Positions 1-10,955 of a DNA stretch of 64,000 nt are shown here, piece by piece (the first letter of the stretch is position 1; each line of letters starts with the position of its first letter). The notes under the pieces were generated by a model that was not told the origin of the DNA, did no database searches, and was given only the letters and a program-made list of their open reading frames with translations. The stretch lies in contig JAGPNK010000003.1 in NCBI GenBank assembly GCA_020746835.1, positions 1,612,001 to 1,676,000 of the forward strand, in the 5' to 3' direction. The translations under genes were made by a program, and so were the position numbers. This stretch comes from Stachybotrys elegans (taxonomy: Eukaryota; Ascomycota; Sordariomycetes; Hypocreales; Stachybotryaceae).

Positions 1-630
1 TTTCTTGTCCGGGGTGAAAAGACGGCGGCGTTTTCCGGCCATCCATAGCATCCGTACGTACAATTCGTATGAGGATATAGATATATGAGTGGCGGCGAGG
101 AATGTTTGATGAGATCCCGGACCTCAGATGGAGTCTTCTTGTCATCACCAACAGCCCCCAAAAGGGTTAAGAAAATACCCTTGGCCCTGCTCCTCGCCGT
201 CATCCCCCCTGCTTTGCGTCAATGTTGACTCAAGGTCTGCCTGGCCTTTACCCAATCCCAATCTAGCCGCGCGCGACTGGACCCTCCCAAGATCGGGCTT
301 CTACAGCTCCCCCACCACGGTATTGTGCATCTAATATCCCGTCGCCGTGCATCCTCCGTCAGCGCGCGCCTTATTGGTTTTCCGCCCCTCCTCTAGACCT
401 ATTTTCCTCTTCCTTTCTTCTTCCTTTCCTTCTTCTCTTCTCCCTCCTCTTGTTCATTGTCCTAGTCTCTAGACGTTGGGCAGTTGTTGGCCTCGTTTCT
501 CTGTCTTTCTAGTGCAGGCCTCGGCTCCATCTTGCTCCGCAGCTTCCGAGAGAGAGACGAGCACACTCCGCCTCGTCGCGTCGCATCGCAAGCCGTAACC
601 GCACCTGTTGTCGCCGTCGCGTTGCCTCGC
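1..630. other. Upstream region of the Sec14 gene
   Basis: No gene is supported here. The stretch ends in a 50-nt uninterrupted pyrimidine tract (402-451) followed by a leader running to the ATG at 631. Pyrimidine tracts of this kind are common just before transcription starts in filamentous ascomycetes, so this is probably promoter plus 5' leader. The short open frames in it have no recognisable composition or motif. Confidence 0.5.
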
Positions 631-2039
631 ATGGCTGCCGCTGAGAACGTGGCGGTGCCCGCCGCCCGCATCATGTCCAACTCGTCCGTTCCCGGCGAGG
701 TTGGCTATCCCAACGGCCATCTGGGATATCTGACGGACCACGAGAAGGCCGCCTTCCAGAGCTTCAAGGCCCTCCTCGAGGAGAAGGGCTTCTACAATCC
801 CGGGCCGCCTGCTTCCCACGACGATCCTCTTCTTCTGTGCGTGGCTCCCTGTAAATCTCAGTGTATGTGTGTCCTGCTGACGACGGCCCCTCCAGTCGCT
901 ACTTGCGCGCTCGCAGATGGGTGCCCGAAGACGCCTTCACCCAGTTCAGTGAGACGGAGAGGTGGCGCGAGGCCAACGACATTGACGTCCTCTACCACAC
1001 CATTGACCTTGATGCCTACGAGGAGAGTCGCCGACTGGTTGGTCCACCACGCCCCAACCACATCTCCTGCTCTCCCTGCTGACTCGGACCCTTCCAGTAC
1101 CCCCAATGGACCGGCCGTCGCGACCGCCGCGGCATCCCCCTCTACGTCTTCGAGATCCAGCACCTGGACAACAAGACGGTGTCGGCGTACGAGAAGAAGG
1201 GCGCCCAGTCGACCTTCTCCGAAGCCAAGACGGACGGCAAGACGGCGCCGGGCCTGCTGCGGCTCTTCGCCCTCTACGAGAACCTGACGCGCTTCCAGAT
1301 GCCCTTCTGCACGCAGCTCACCGACCGCGAGTTCCCCGACGTCCCCATCACCATGAGCACCAACATTGTCGACATCAGCAACGTCGGCCTCAAGCAGTTC
1401 TGGAACCTCAAGAGCCACATGCAGGCCGCCTCTCAGCTTGCCACCGCCCACTACCCCGAGACGCTCGACCGCATCTTCGTCATCGGCGCCCCCGTCTTCT
1501 TCAACACCGTCTGGGGCTGGATCAAGCGTTGGTTCGACCCCATCACCGTCTCCAAGATCTTCATCCTCAGCCCCCACGAGGTCAAGCCCACCCTCGAGAC
1601 CTTCATCGACGTCCGCAACATCCCCAAGAAGTACGGCGGCGAGCTTGACTACACCTGGGGCGACCTGGGCGTCACGGATCCCGCCTGGGACGGCGTCGTC
1701 GAGTGGGAGAACGGCTACACGGGCTTCCCGAGCGGGCCCATGATCTGGGAGGATGACGGCGATAGGGTTGTCTGCATAGCGCTGGGCGCCAAGGATGGCA
1801 AGCCCAGGAGGGAGCGTGTCTGCACTGTTCCCAGGGCGTGGCCACCGACAGCGACGGCCGTCACGACCGAGGGGACGCAGACGGACGACGCCACCGAGTC
1901 GGCCGTCTACAAGACGACCAGCCGGGACGACGCTACCCAGACAGATCTCACTGGCGAGGCTATGGAGAAGCTGACCATCAACGACGAAAAGACGGCCGCT
2001 GTCCCTCCCATCAGCACATCAGCCACCACGGCAGCATAA
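631..2039 (+). CDS. Sec14-type phosphatidylinositol/phosphatidylcholine transfer protein
   Basis: Three exons join in phase: 631-836, 896-1037 and 1098-2039, giving 429 residues. The N-terminal part has the CRAL-TRIO-N helix pattern, ending at the exon 1/2 junction in the family signature LLLRYLRARRW. The lipid-binding CRAL-TRIO domain follows, with VPITMSTNIVDISNVGL, FVIGAPVFFNTVW and the closing NIPKKYGGEL motif. Known family members exchange phosphatidylinositol and phosphatidylcholine and support Golgi secretion and phosphoinositide synthesis. The last 100 or so residues are Thr/Asp-rich and look disordered. The start at 631 fits because the preceding sequence is leader-like and the next in-frame ATG (MSNSS) lies 14 codons later. 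Which of the several fungal Sec14 paralogues it is cannot be decided. It converges on the phosphatase at 2380. Confidence 0.9.
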
Positions 2040-2379
2040 AGAAATGGAACAAGGTAAAGAATAATGCGGTGGGAAGAGTAATGTTTCCGTACCATGGTGT
2101 ACAGGTGTGACAAGTCTCGGATACTGTTTAGACGAGGTGAAGAGATATGCGTACATGGATGTGTGTCATGATTTATTGCCAGCTATTCTTCTATGGCCCA
2201 AGGTCTCATCTTATATAGAGGCGCTGATACCTAGTTTATACCAATACCTACACTTGTCATTGTATTACAACGTGTATCATCAAAGTCAATAGCGTGCGAC
2301 TTGCTTCTTGCATCCAGAAAACGCCGAAACAAATGGGAGGTGTGTGTACGTCGTCTAATCACGCAGCAACAGGAATCAA
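2040..2379. other. Convergent 3' intergenic region
   Basis: This is the 340-nt gap between two convergent genes. It is comparatively AT-rich and holds no supported coding sequence, so it is best read as the two 3' UTRs and their polyadenylation regions. Confidence 0.5.
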
Positions 2380-2979
2380 TCATGAGGAGTGACCCCTCCG
2401 GCGGCGCCACTCCGCGACGCCCTTCTCAATCTCTGGCCAGCTGACGCCATCAGGGACCAGCCACATGGTCACGCCGAGCGTCTCGGTGTCGCGGTTCCTA
2501 GACTCGTCGTCGAAGAAGAGCATATCCTCGTACGCGATGCCCGTGCGCTTCTGCAGGGCCTCGAAGTGCCTGATCTTGCTGCTGGGGTAAATCTCGGTGC
2601 CGGCGTCAAAGACGTCGAGCGCGCGGCGGGGCTTGCTGGCGTCGCCGGCGTCGAGGTGCAGCAGCTTGAGCAGCTCGCGGGCGCGGGCGGGCGCCGAGGT
2701 GCGCGAGGCGACGGCGAGACGGATGCCCTCGTCGCCGGCGGAGGGGAGGGACAGCAGGATGGAGGAGACGTCGCGGTAGAAGGCGAAGGACTCGCCGCGG
2801 CGGTCGGTGGCGGCCGTGTGGTCGTCGTTGGCCTTGAGGGTGCCCCAGACGTGCGTGTCGACCCAGAAGGGCCAGAGGGTGTAGTCGAGGTCGAAGACGA
2901 AGAGTTTGGGGAGGGGGAGGGCCGGGTCGGCGAGGGAGGGCGGGAGGTTGGTCCGGGCCGAGTTGGTTCGCTTGGGCAT
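2380..2979 (-). CDS. MDP1-like magnesium-dependent HAD phosphatase
   Basis: Single exon of 199 residues. The HAD motif I is clear: FVFDLDYTLWPFW, with the nucleophile D30 and acid/base D32. A motif II-like serine/threonine segment (VASRTSAPA), a lysine near SSKIRHFEAL and the motif IV acidic pair in MLFFDDESRN follow in the order expected of the magnesium-dependent phosphatase-1 (acid phosphatase) family. Members are about 165-200 residues, so it is full length. Known enzymes are small cytosolic phosphatases active on phosphotyrosine and on sugar or glycation phosphates; the substrate here is unknown. It converges with the Sec14 gene and shares a 1.7-kb upstream region with the divergent Pom33 gene. 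Confidence 0.9.
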   Translation of the reverse strand: MPKRTNSARTNLPPSLADPALPLPKLFVFDLDYTLWPFWVDTHVWGTLKANDDHTAATDRRGESFAFYRDVSSILLSLPSAGDEGIRLAVASRTSAPARARELLKLLHLDAGDASKPRRALDVFDAGTEIYPSSKIRHFEALQKRTGIAYEDMLFFDDESRNRDTETLGVTMWLVPDGVSWPEIEKGVAEWRRRRGHSS

Positions 2980-4716
2980 CGTGGGCGGATGGTGGTGGCT
3001 GTGGTGGTTGTGGTGGTTGAAGGCGAGGCGCTGGAGGCGGCAGCTTTAGTAGATGGAGGGGTGAAAGGGAGATAGGGATGGTGGGTTGGCGGGGTCCATC
3101 TGGTGGGATGAGGTGCCCCGCAGGTGCCTGGCAGATGGGTCAACTGCTTATCCCATGCCTGATGTCGATGTTGATACCTGCACTCGCAGAGGTAGGACAT
3201 GCTCACGGTACATATTTGCTGCAAATAACTTGTCACGTGGAGGCAGCGAAGATCAGACGACTTTGAGGGTCCTCTAGAGCTAATGTCATATGCATGTATC
3301 TCGACGCATACCAGCACCATTATCTTCACTGACATGCCCACGATAAGAGTCCAAGATCGGATGCATAGACGGGGCGATAGGAGAGCCCACAAAGCCAATC
3401 CAATTCACGTGCAAGCATCACGAGATACAAGATGAGTATGTACTAAGTCACGAGCTTAAGGCTTGGAATTGAGGCTCAGGCTGGACCCTTGTCGTTCTAT
3501 GTACTCGCTTTAATTCACCATTCTTCAACCCCCACTCACTGACCTGCAGCAGCGAGCCTCTGCCAGATCAGATCCAGAGGTCACCACTTTTATCACTGTG
3601 CTGTGGCTTTGTGTTGATGACGAAATACCACTCGGGCTAGTGGCCACCTGGGAGGCTGTCGCATGTGATAGCGTCAGACGGGCGACGGGATGAGGTCAGG
3701 TTGCTGTCGACGTGGTGGGGGATAATCTCCGAGGCCACGGCCGGCCATTTACTACGTGCGTGATCATAGTGGGATGATGGATGGAGCTGAGCTGAAGCTG
3801 CAGACAAAGCCCATCGATGGGCAGTCTTCTTCTCGCCGTCATCGCTTATACAACCATGACCCAAGGTGCAGAAGATGTAGATGGCTCGATTGCTGGGTTG
3901 CGGCTGAAACTTGCTGACGGTTTGGCAAACTGACGTTGACGATGCACCGCCAAAAGGACACTTTTCCCTGCCCTGGCCCTGACAATCCCTGTTTCTGTTC
4001 CCTCCACACGCACACAAAAACCCGCTAGCCCCGTTATCAGTGACGCAGTCCGTCTCTTTTGTCGTCCCATCCATTTCACCATTCATTGCTTGTACATAGT
4101 GTAGGCCTTGTGAAACGGGGGCCCTGTTTGGACGAGATGGGTAGAAGGCCGAAGAAGTAGACCCCAGGTACCTGCACGGTACTTCTGGTTCCTGTAGAGC
4201 TGCCACCCTGTCTTGTAGAGCTTCCCAGCCTAGATCCAGGTCACTTCGCTGTTACCAGCCTGTTTGCTTCTTCAGGCTCGTTCCCTCCTGCCTTCACCTG
4301 CCCCCCATCCTGGCGGTTATCGGAAATACCTAGAAAGGGAGCAAAGAAAAAGAAGCTTTCGCCCTCGCCAGAACATTTCTGTCCTCTTTCTACTCCTTTC
4401 CTTGTCACCATCCTCGAACATATCCTTTCCCACCGCACCTTTGGCCCTCCTGCGAAACAAAGGACCCCACTGCAGCCAGCCAGCCCATGCTATCTAGACC
4501 TGTGCCCGACCTCTCCGACCCCGCCTTGTCACCGATTCCGAGCTGTGCCTGCCTGCTTTGCCTGCCTTAGCTCTCCCCTCCAGTTGCCCGTCTCTTTCTC
4601 TTCCTTCTCCCATCTTCGATTCCACCCCTCCCCCTTCGCAAACCCAGAACCTCGCGATACAACTCCAGCCTTCCTACTGCGACTACAGCTTCTCGATCGC
4701 GCGCGCATATACTACC
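2980..4716. other. Divergent promoter region, MDP1-like / Pom33
   Basis: No convincing gene in 1.7 kb. A 189-codon minus-strand open frame (3637-4206) has unremarkable composition and no motif. The last 450 nt before the Pom33 ATG are pyrimidine-rich, typical of a long fungal 5' leader. Confidence 0.5.
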
Positions 4717-5881
4717 ATGGCTCCTCCGCCCAACCCTAATCTGCCTCTGCAGGAGAGATTCCTGGCTCTGGCAAAGACCCTCCAGTGTATGTTGTGGCTC
4801 CACCCCATGTCTGCTCTGCTTCATGGCATATGTCCATTTCGCTGACCATGGCCTGCTTCACCACTCCCAGTCGGCTGGTTTGTCGGGTATGTCTAGTTCC
4901 CAGCTTCATTTCCTCGCCGCCCGCGTCCTCGCCGCTCGAGATCGGCTGCCACGGCCACCAAGTTGTGGTGCCATCCCGGGCTGCACCGAGCTTTGGCTTC
5001 GCTGGCCACTTCCCACGACTCGCCCAACGGGACATGCCTGGAGATATGGACTCAGCTAACGGCTTTTCAGACACCTGACTCTCATCCTCACCACCTTCCG
5101 ATACACTCTGTCATACATCTTCATGAACTACTACAGCCGCATGGCCCAGTTCTCGTACCGAACCTCGTTTATCGCTGCTGCCGCTACCTACGGCATTGTC
5201 GTCTACAAGACCCAGCGAGCCCGCGCAAAGGCGGGAGCCAAGAACCCCAACGGTATCATTGGGCTCATTGCCGATGAGAACGTTCAGTACCTTCGTACGT
5301 TCAAGACTTACTTGTCGCACACGTTATCGTCGCCTAGCTAACGCTCTCAAGTCATGGCCCTGGTGTGGCTCTTCTCCCCCCAGTACCCTCTGGCTCTGCT
5401 CCCTTACAGCGTCTACTCCGTCTTCCACGTCGCCACCTACTCGCGAGCCAACCTGATTCCCACCCTGCTGCCTGTGCCTCAGCCCGCTGCCGAATCCAAG
5501 GCCAAGGCCACCCACCCGCTGGCCGACAGCATCGGTGCTTTTGTCAAGGAGTACTACGACGCCTCCATGTCTGTTGTCGCTACCCTCGAGATCATGCTCT
5601 GGATTCGTCTCCTCCTTGCCTCCATCATCTTCCAGCGCCGCTCTTGGATCCTCATCAGCATCTACACTGCCTTCCTCCGTGGCCGCTACGCCCAGAGCAC
5701 CCACGTGCAAACCTCCTTTGTCGCCCTTGCTGCTCGCATCGACTCTCTCGTTGCTGCTCAAGGCACCCCCCCTGCCGCTCGCCAGATCTGGGACGGTGTC
5801 AAGAATGCTGCCAGGCAGTTTGTCGACATTACCGACCTCAACAAGTACATGGGCACCGCCCCTGCGAAGAAGACTTCTTAA
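4717..5881 (+). CDS. Pom33/TMEM33 family nuclear envelope-ER membrane protein
   Basis: Four exons join in phase: 4717-4786, 4871-4886, 5071-5294 and 5352-5881, giving 279 residues. The second exon is only 16 nt, yet it restores the conserved run FGWFVGHLTLIL. Hydrophobic segments are visible near residues 25-40, 50-65, 105-130 and 170-195, separated by short basic loops, and the tail ends in KKTS. Order and length match the Pom33/Per33 (yeast), Tts1 (fission yeast) and TMEM33 family, which shapes tubular ER and helps distribute nuclear pores. The C-terminal portion after residue 220 could form the amphipathic helix known from Pom33. No regulatory signal is evident. Confidence 0.88.
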
Positions 5882-6915
5882 ATAACACGTCTACGGGAGC
5901 AGTGCAGGTCTGGTGTGAGATGCTGCATATGCGACCAGGACACAGGCGTCGGGCGAGGCGATGATGTCACTGCCTGCACCGCAAACTTTTGAACCTGAAC
6001 GCTTGACCATGAGAGACCAAGTGCCCGAGAGGCGTATGGTTGGCCAAGCGCCTGCTTATTGAAATCAGTTTGAGGAAGGACAGCAAAGCTCATTGGCTGC
6101 TTTGGAGTCCCGACGCCGAACCCGGGGAATGTCACGTTTCTGCCGAATCGTATACCCAGGATTATCGAGGGGTGACAGCGATATATGTTTGTCCGTACGG
6201 GCTATCACGGTGATGAGAACGGGGGATGGGTATGGAACGGGAGTCAAGAGTCGATTGGGAATTGGCTGCAACTTTGTTTTCTGCTATTACGTGTTTTCTC
6301 AAGATGGGTTCCGGCATTTGCAGAGCTACATTCGTACGAAGCAATTCAATTGTAGGAATTCTCCATTCAAGCTACCGATTCCTTACACCTACCCTACAGT
6401 GAAATCGCCCGCAGTGTGGTGCCCGCAGTGTGGTACCCGCAGTGTGGTGAATCTATTACTCTGCGCAAAATAATTACAGCGACGCATTTGCGATGTGGTG
6501 CTCTTTTGCGTTGAATGCTGATCTCACTGCCGATCTGGACTGTTGACGTAGTATTTCCAGTAATTAGCAGCTGTACCGATTGGGGTAGGGCATCCCAAGG
6601 GTGGTGGGGCCAATCGGCATGACGTCGTTTGGGTCTTCCAATGGCACATGGCAGGCGCCTAAACAGGGACGAGGAGATGCCACCAAAGCCACCTGCCGTC
6701 TATCAAACACGAGCGGCGATGCATGACGGGTGGCTGAGCCTTTGCATCTATCTCAGTCACGACAAGTAAGCCCAAGGTCTCACAGGACGTTTCACCCCTC
6801 GTCACACACACCCAGCGTCCACTTTCAGTATTTTGCCAAGACGACCGCGCGTGCATTCAACTCAAGAATATTCATACTCGTCTCACCTCACCTACACTCA
6901 ACCTGCTACTCCGCC
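5882..6915. other. Intergenic region between Pom33 and PTEN-like genes
   Basis: No supported gene. It contains a short direct repeat array at 6408-6449 (listed separately). The sequence near 6780-6915 is the likely promoter and leader of the downstream phosphatase gene. Confidence 0.5.
6408..6449 (+). repeat. Three tandem copies of a 14-bp unit
   Basis: The unit CCCGCAGTGTGGTG occurs three times head to tail at 6408-6421, 6422-6435 and 6436-6449; the middle copy differs only in its last base. It is non-coding and about 470 nt upstream of the PTEN-like start codon. Confidence 0.9.
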
Positions 6916-8884
6916 ATGGCATCGATCCTGCGCCAGATCGTCGCCGGCCCAAGGACGAGGCATCCTGAAGCTGGCCTCGACCTATCATATATTACAGACA
7001 ACATCATTGCTACGTAGGTTCCCCCGGTGCCAGACATGTACGCCGCCTCAGCATTCTGACAGTATTCTGACATGCCCTGGCAGATCTGGTCCTTCCCAGA
7101 CATATCCACAGCGCGCTTACCGGAACCCCCTGGATCGCCTCGTAGGGTTCCTCGACTCCAAGCATGGGGAGGACTGGGCCATCTGGGAGTTTCGCGCTGA
7201 GGGCACCGGCTATCCCGACCATCTGGTTCACGGCCGCGTGAGACACTACCCCTGGCCCGATCACCACCCACCACCCTTCCGTCTCATCCCTATGATCATG
7301 GCATCCATGAGGAACTGGCTCCACGGCGGCGAGCTCGAGGGCGGAAGAGTCGCCGAAGATGGACAGCCCACGTCTGCCCTAGAGCTCGGTGGTGAATTGG
7401 GCAAGACGGCCGGCAGTGAAGCCGAAAAGGAGGAGCGGAAGAAGAAGCGGGTGGTTGTTGTTCACTGCAAGGCTGGAAAGGGGAGGAGTGGCACCATCAG
7501 CTGCAGCTACCTTATCTCAGAGGAGGGGTGGAAGCCAGAGGATGCGCTGGCCAGGTTCACGGAACGCAGAATGCGTCCTGGCTTTGGCGCCGGCGTGTCC
7601 ATCCCCTCCCAGCTCCGATGGGTGACGTATGTGGACCGCTGGACACAGGGCGGGAAGACATACCTCGACCGGCCCATCGAGATCGTCGAGATCCATCTCT
7701 GGGGCCTCCGGAACGGCGTTAAGATCACCGTGGAAGGCTTCATCAACGAGGGCAAGAAGATTGAAGAGCTGCACACCTTTGCGCGGAACGAGCGCACCAT
7801 CGTCGAGGGGGGCGCACCCGAGAGCGGAGGCCTGGGCGAGATGGTTTGGGACATGGCTGGCTACTCGCTCGGATCCAAGAACAAAGCCCCTGAAGAAGCC
7901 GACCTCGCAGACAGCACCAACAACAACAACACCGGACCTCTACCGCCTTCCAAGAGCGCCACGGCACCCCTGGGCAAGACGGGGAGTAAGCTGATGCGGA
8001 AGGGCACCAAGCTCATCCAAAAGGTATCGACCGTCAGCACGGACAAGCGCAACACCATCGACGCATCCCCAGACTCGCCGTCGAATCCTTCAGATACCGC
8101 TCCTGCACCCGCCGCCGCCACCACCGCCACCACCACCACCAACAGCAGTACTGCCACTGCGACCATCCCTTCTGAGCCCCCCTCCGAGCAGGACCCTGGA
8201 GGCATGGCCGTCATCCTCAAGGCCAAGACCCCCGTGCAGGTCCCCACGAGCGATGCCTGCGTGTCGGTGGAGCTGCGCAACCGCGCCCACAAGAGCATAG
8301 GGCTGACCATGGTGTCGGCCGTGGCGCACGTGTGGTTCAACGCCTTCTTCGAGGGCCAGGGCCCCGAGCGCGGCGGCCGGCCCAGCGACAGCGGCGTCTT
8401 CGCCATCGAGTGGGAGGCCATGGATGGCATCAAGGGGTCCAGCCGCAAGGGCGCCCGCGCCTTCGACCGCATGGCCGTCGTCTGGCGCGCCGCCGCCGCC
8501 GCCGCCGCCCCTGCCCCTCCCTCCACCACCTCCCCCTCCTCCTCCTCATCTCCCACGCAGGGTGGCGAAGCTCGCAGCCAAGGGGCCCAGCAGGGCGAGG
8601 AGGTTATCAACCAACCCGCGGTGGGCCAGCCCGTGCCGCAGACTGGCGCGGCGGACTGGAAGGGCGGGAATAAGGAGGACGCTTCGGCGGGCGAGAAGGA
8701 TCTCGGCCTTCGCACGCGCAGCCCCGCCAGTGCGGAGATTAGCAAGGCCAGCAGCCTGAAGAGCGAGGAGGGTGTTTCCGCAAAGGTGGCCGAGGATGCC
8801 GACCAGAAGTCGCTCGAGGGCGTTAGGAGCAGCGGCCCGGCGGGGGAGGACCTGCCTGCTGAGATCAATAATGGTAAAGCATGA
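6916..8884 (+). CDS. PTEN-type phosphatidylinositol-3,4,5-trisphosphate 3-phosphatase
   Basis: Two exons (6916-7013 and 7084-8884) give 632 residues. The N-terminus carries the PTEN signature DLSYITDNIIAT, with the intron inside it, then YRNPLDRLVGFLDSKHG and HYPWPDHHPPP. The P-loop HCKAGKGRSG starts at residue 160, with catalytic Cys161 and the two lysines typical of PTEN rather than protein-tyrosine phosphatases. A C2-like region starts near IEIVEIHLWGL and resumes around VSVELRNRAHKS. Compared with animal PTEN there is a charged insert of about 40 residues before the P-loop. A long Ser/Thr/Ala-rich insert splits the C2 part, and the tail is disordered. Known function is dephosphorylation of PIP3 at membranes. 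It converges on the Zn2Cys6 gene 263 nt away. Confidence 0.93.
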
Positions 8885-9147
8885 TACGGGGTTGAGTTGA
8901 GAATGGGCCATGGGAGGTAAAGAGCGTCATTTCATGGTTTGTAACATACTACATTGGCCGCGCTACTGTTTTGAATTACTGCCCTGCGTGATTCAACTAT
9001 GTAATGTGATATTAAACAAATGCCATTTGGTATATCCTATAGAAAGAAGAAAGGTGATATGGGACAAACTAGTACATGCTGTAAGAGGCCGGCACCAGGC
9101 GCGGCGTTTCGTCGACATCGTGCCATTATAATTCGTGTCTTTTGGTA

Positions 9148-10955
9148 TCATTGGTTCCCTTCTTCATGAGCCCCCTCACCATCTGAGTGATGATCCTCGG
9201 ACAAGAGAGATATACCTTGTCTCCCCGTCCACGTCTGTGCCATGTCAAGCAGTGCCTTCTCCAAGCCGGCGATGCTGTTGGGCAGCCGGCCAAGAAACTG
9301 GTCCAGGTCCATTAACGTCTTGATTAAAGAGAGGCGCTCTCCCCGATCGGCAGCTTCCAGTGTGATAGCCAGTGGCGCTAAATATAGAATGGATGATATG
9401 GGCCCAAGGCTGCGGATGTACGGAATGCATTTCCATACATCCGTACAGAGACGCCGGTGCTCTGTCTCAATGCTTTCGAGAGCAGCGCCCCTCAAGAAAG
9501 AGACCACTTGATACCGTTGACGGTTACATGCTATAGCGGCCATGAGGTGGAGTAGCGTCCTATTCAGAGTATCTGGGTGGGTGAAGTTGTAAATGGTGCC
9601 ACCCAGACTCTCTGGATCAAGAGATTCCGTGGTCAGCGTGAGACCATTGAGTTCTTCAAATGTTTGATCTAGGAGGTAATTCGTGACGGTCTGGTTTACT
9701 TCAAGGCTCTTAAGCAAAGCTTGGGCCTGGGATGATACCGACTCGTCCATACTGGCTTCCAGATCGCGTACTTCGAACATGAGCTGAGGCCATGTTCCAA
9801 AGCGAACGAGGAGATTGAAGGTTTCAATCTGGGCTTGCGGAACATCGGTCGCAGGATTTTGGGCGAGGGATATGAGGCACTCTCGCCAAGGGGGAGTAAC
9901 GTAGAAGTTGTCGCCCCCTTGCATCAGCCAGAGGGTCATCTGAGAAGTATTGGTCAGCTCTTGCCACCTCAATTCCTCAGAAGAATGGAGCACAAACCAG
10001 GGTCGACAAATTCCCAAATGCCAAGGCGACATCTAGATCGTCGTCGGGGTTAGGGGGTCCCCTATGAAGCATCAAAGAGTGAATTCCGCGCACATGGGCA
10101 ATGGGATTTGCACCCTGCCGGTTGTCGAAGAGAACGGTCAAACGCTCCATAATAGTGGCGGCTGCGAGGGTTTCACAGGACAGGTTTTGGGTGTCATCAT
10201 CCAGGGCCCTCTGCATGCTTCTCAATGCCTTGACATGAGCACGAGGGTCGATAGGCGTCTCAGTGGAGGGCGAGCGTCGGAAAGCCCCCCAGCATGCACA
10301 GAAGAGGGCGACTGCATCCCTGAGGGCGTTACTCGCTGCGAGGCGTCGCGGCAGTAACCGGAGATAGTCGGCAGCAAGGGTGGCGTCAAATGCAGAGCCC
10401 TTCTCCAAGTAGCCCACGAGCCTGGAGGCCACGCGGTCGGCAATGGTAGTGGGGGAGCTGCGAGGGCTGCCCACAGAAAGGCGAACGCGAATATAGGAAG
10501 ACCCCTCGGGCAGCTCGTAGTGAGAGAGCACTTGAGAGGAGGACGAGCCGGCCGCGGTGTCCGCGGATTCAACTGAGGCGCTGGAGAGGGCATCGCTATC
10601 AGGTTCGAGAAGAATTGGCGGGCCGGAGCAGGGACAGCGTGCTCTTGCGCAGGGAGTGCATGTTGGCCAATTCTCGTCGCACTAGTTGAAGAAGAGTGAG
10701 AAAGCAATTTTTTGACAATTGGGAGCTGAGTGCAAAGATGGAAGAAAGACGAGAGAGAGGAGGGGGGAAGTGACAATGGGAAGGAGCTAAGGCACGGTGG
10801 TAGTTGGGAAAGAGCGTAGGTGGAGGAAGGTAGGGACGAGAGGAAAGAGGAGGAGAGGAGCGGGAGGGGAGCAAACTTACCTTGATCTTTCTCCACCTGC
10901 AACGCTGGCAACGCTGCGATCTGATGCGACTCATGATGGTGACAGCGACAGTCAT
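9148..10955 (-). CDS. Zn2Cys6 fungal-specific transcription factor
   Basis: Three exons (10881-10955, 9998-10681, 9148-9939) give 516 residues if translation starts at 10955, or 509 from the in-frame ATG at 10934. The first intron splits the binuclear cluster: exon 1 ends RCQRCRWRKIK and exon 2 opens CDENWPTCTPCARARC, together giving the spacing C-x2-C-x6-C-x5-C-x2-C-x6-C. Introns inside this cluster are common in fungi. That 199-nt intron is almost entirely pyrimidine on the coding strand. The rest is alpha-helical with the look of the Fungal_trans_2-type regulatory domain. Target genes are unknown, and there is no obvious pathway cluster next to it. Confidence 0.88.

Noticed and set aside
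3637..4206. 189-codon minus-strand open frame
   Set aside because: No motif, mixed composition and location in a promoter-like region; probably chance.
7861..8868. 335-codon minus-strand frame antisense to the PTEN-like gene
   Set aside because: Shadow of a GC-rich, low-complexity coding exon; frames opposite such exons stay open by composition.
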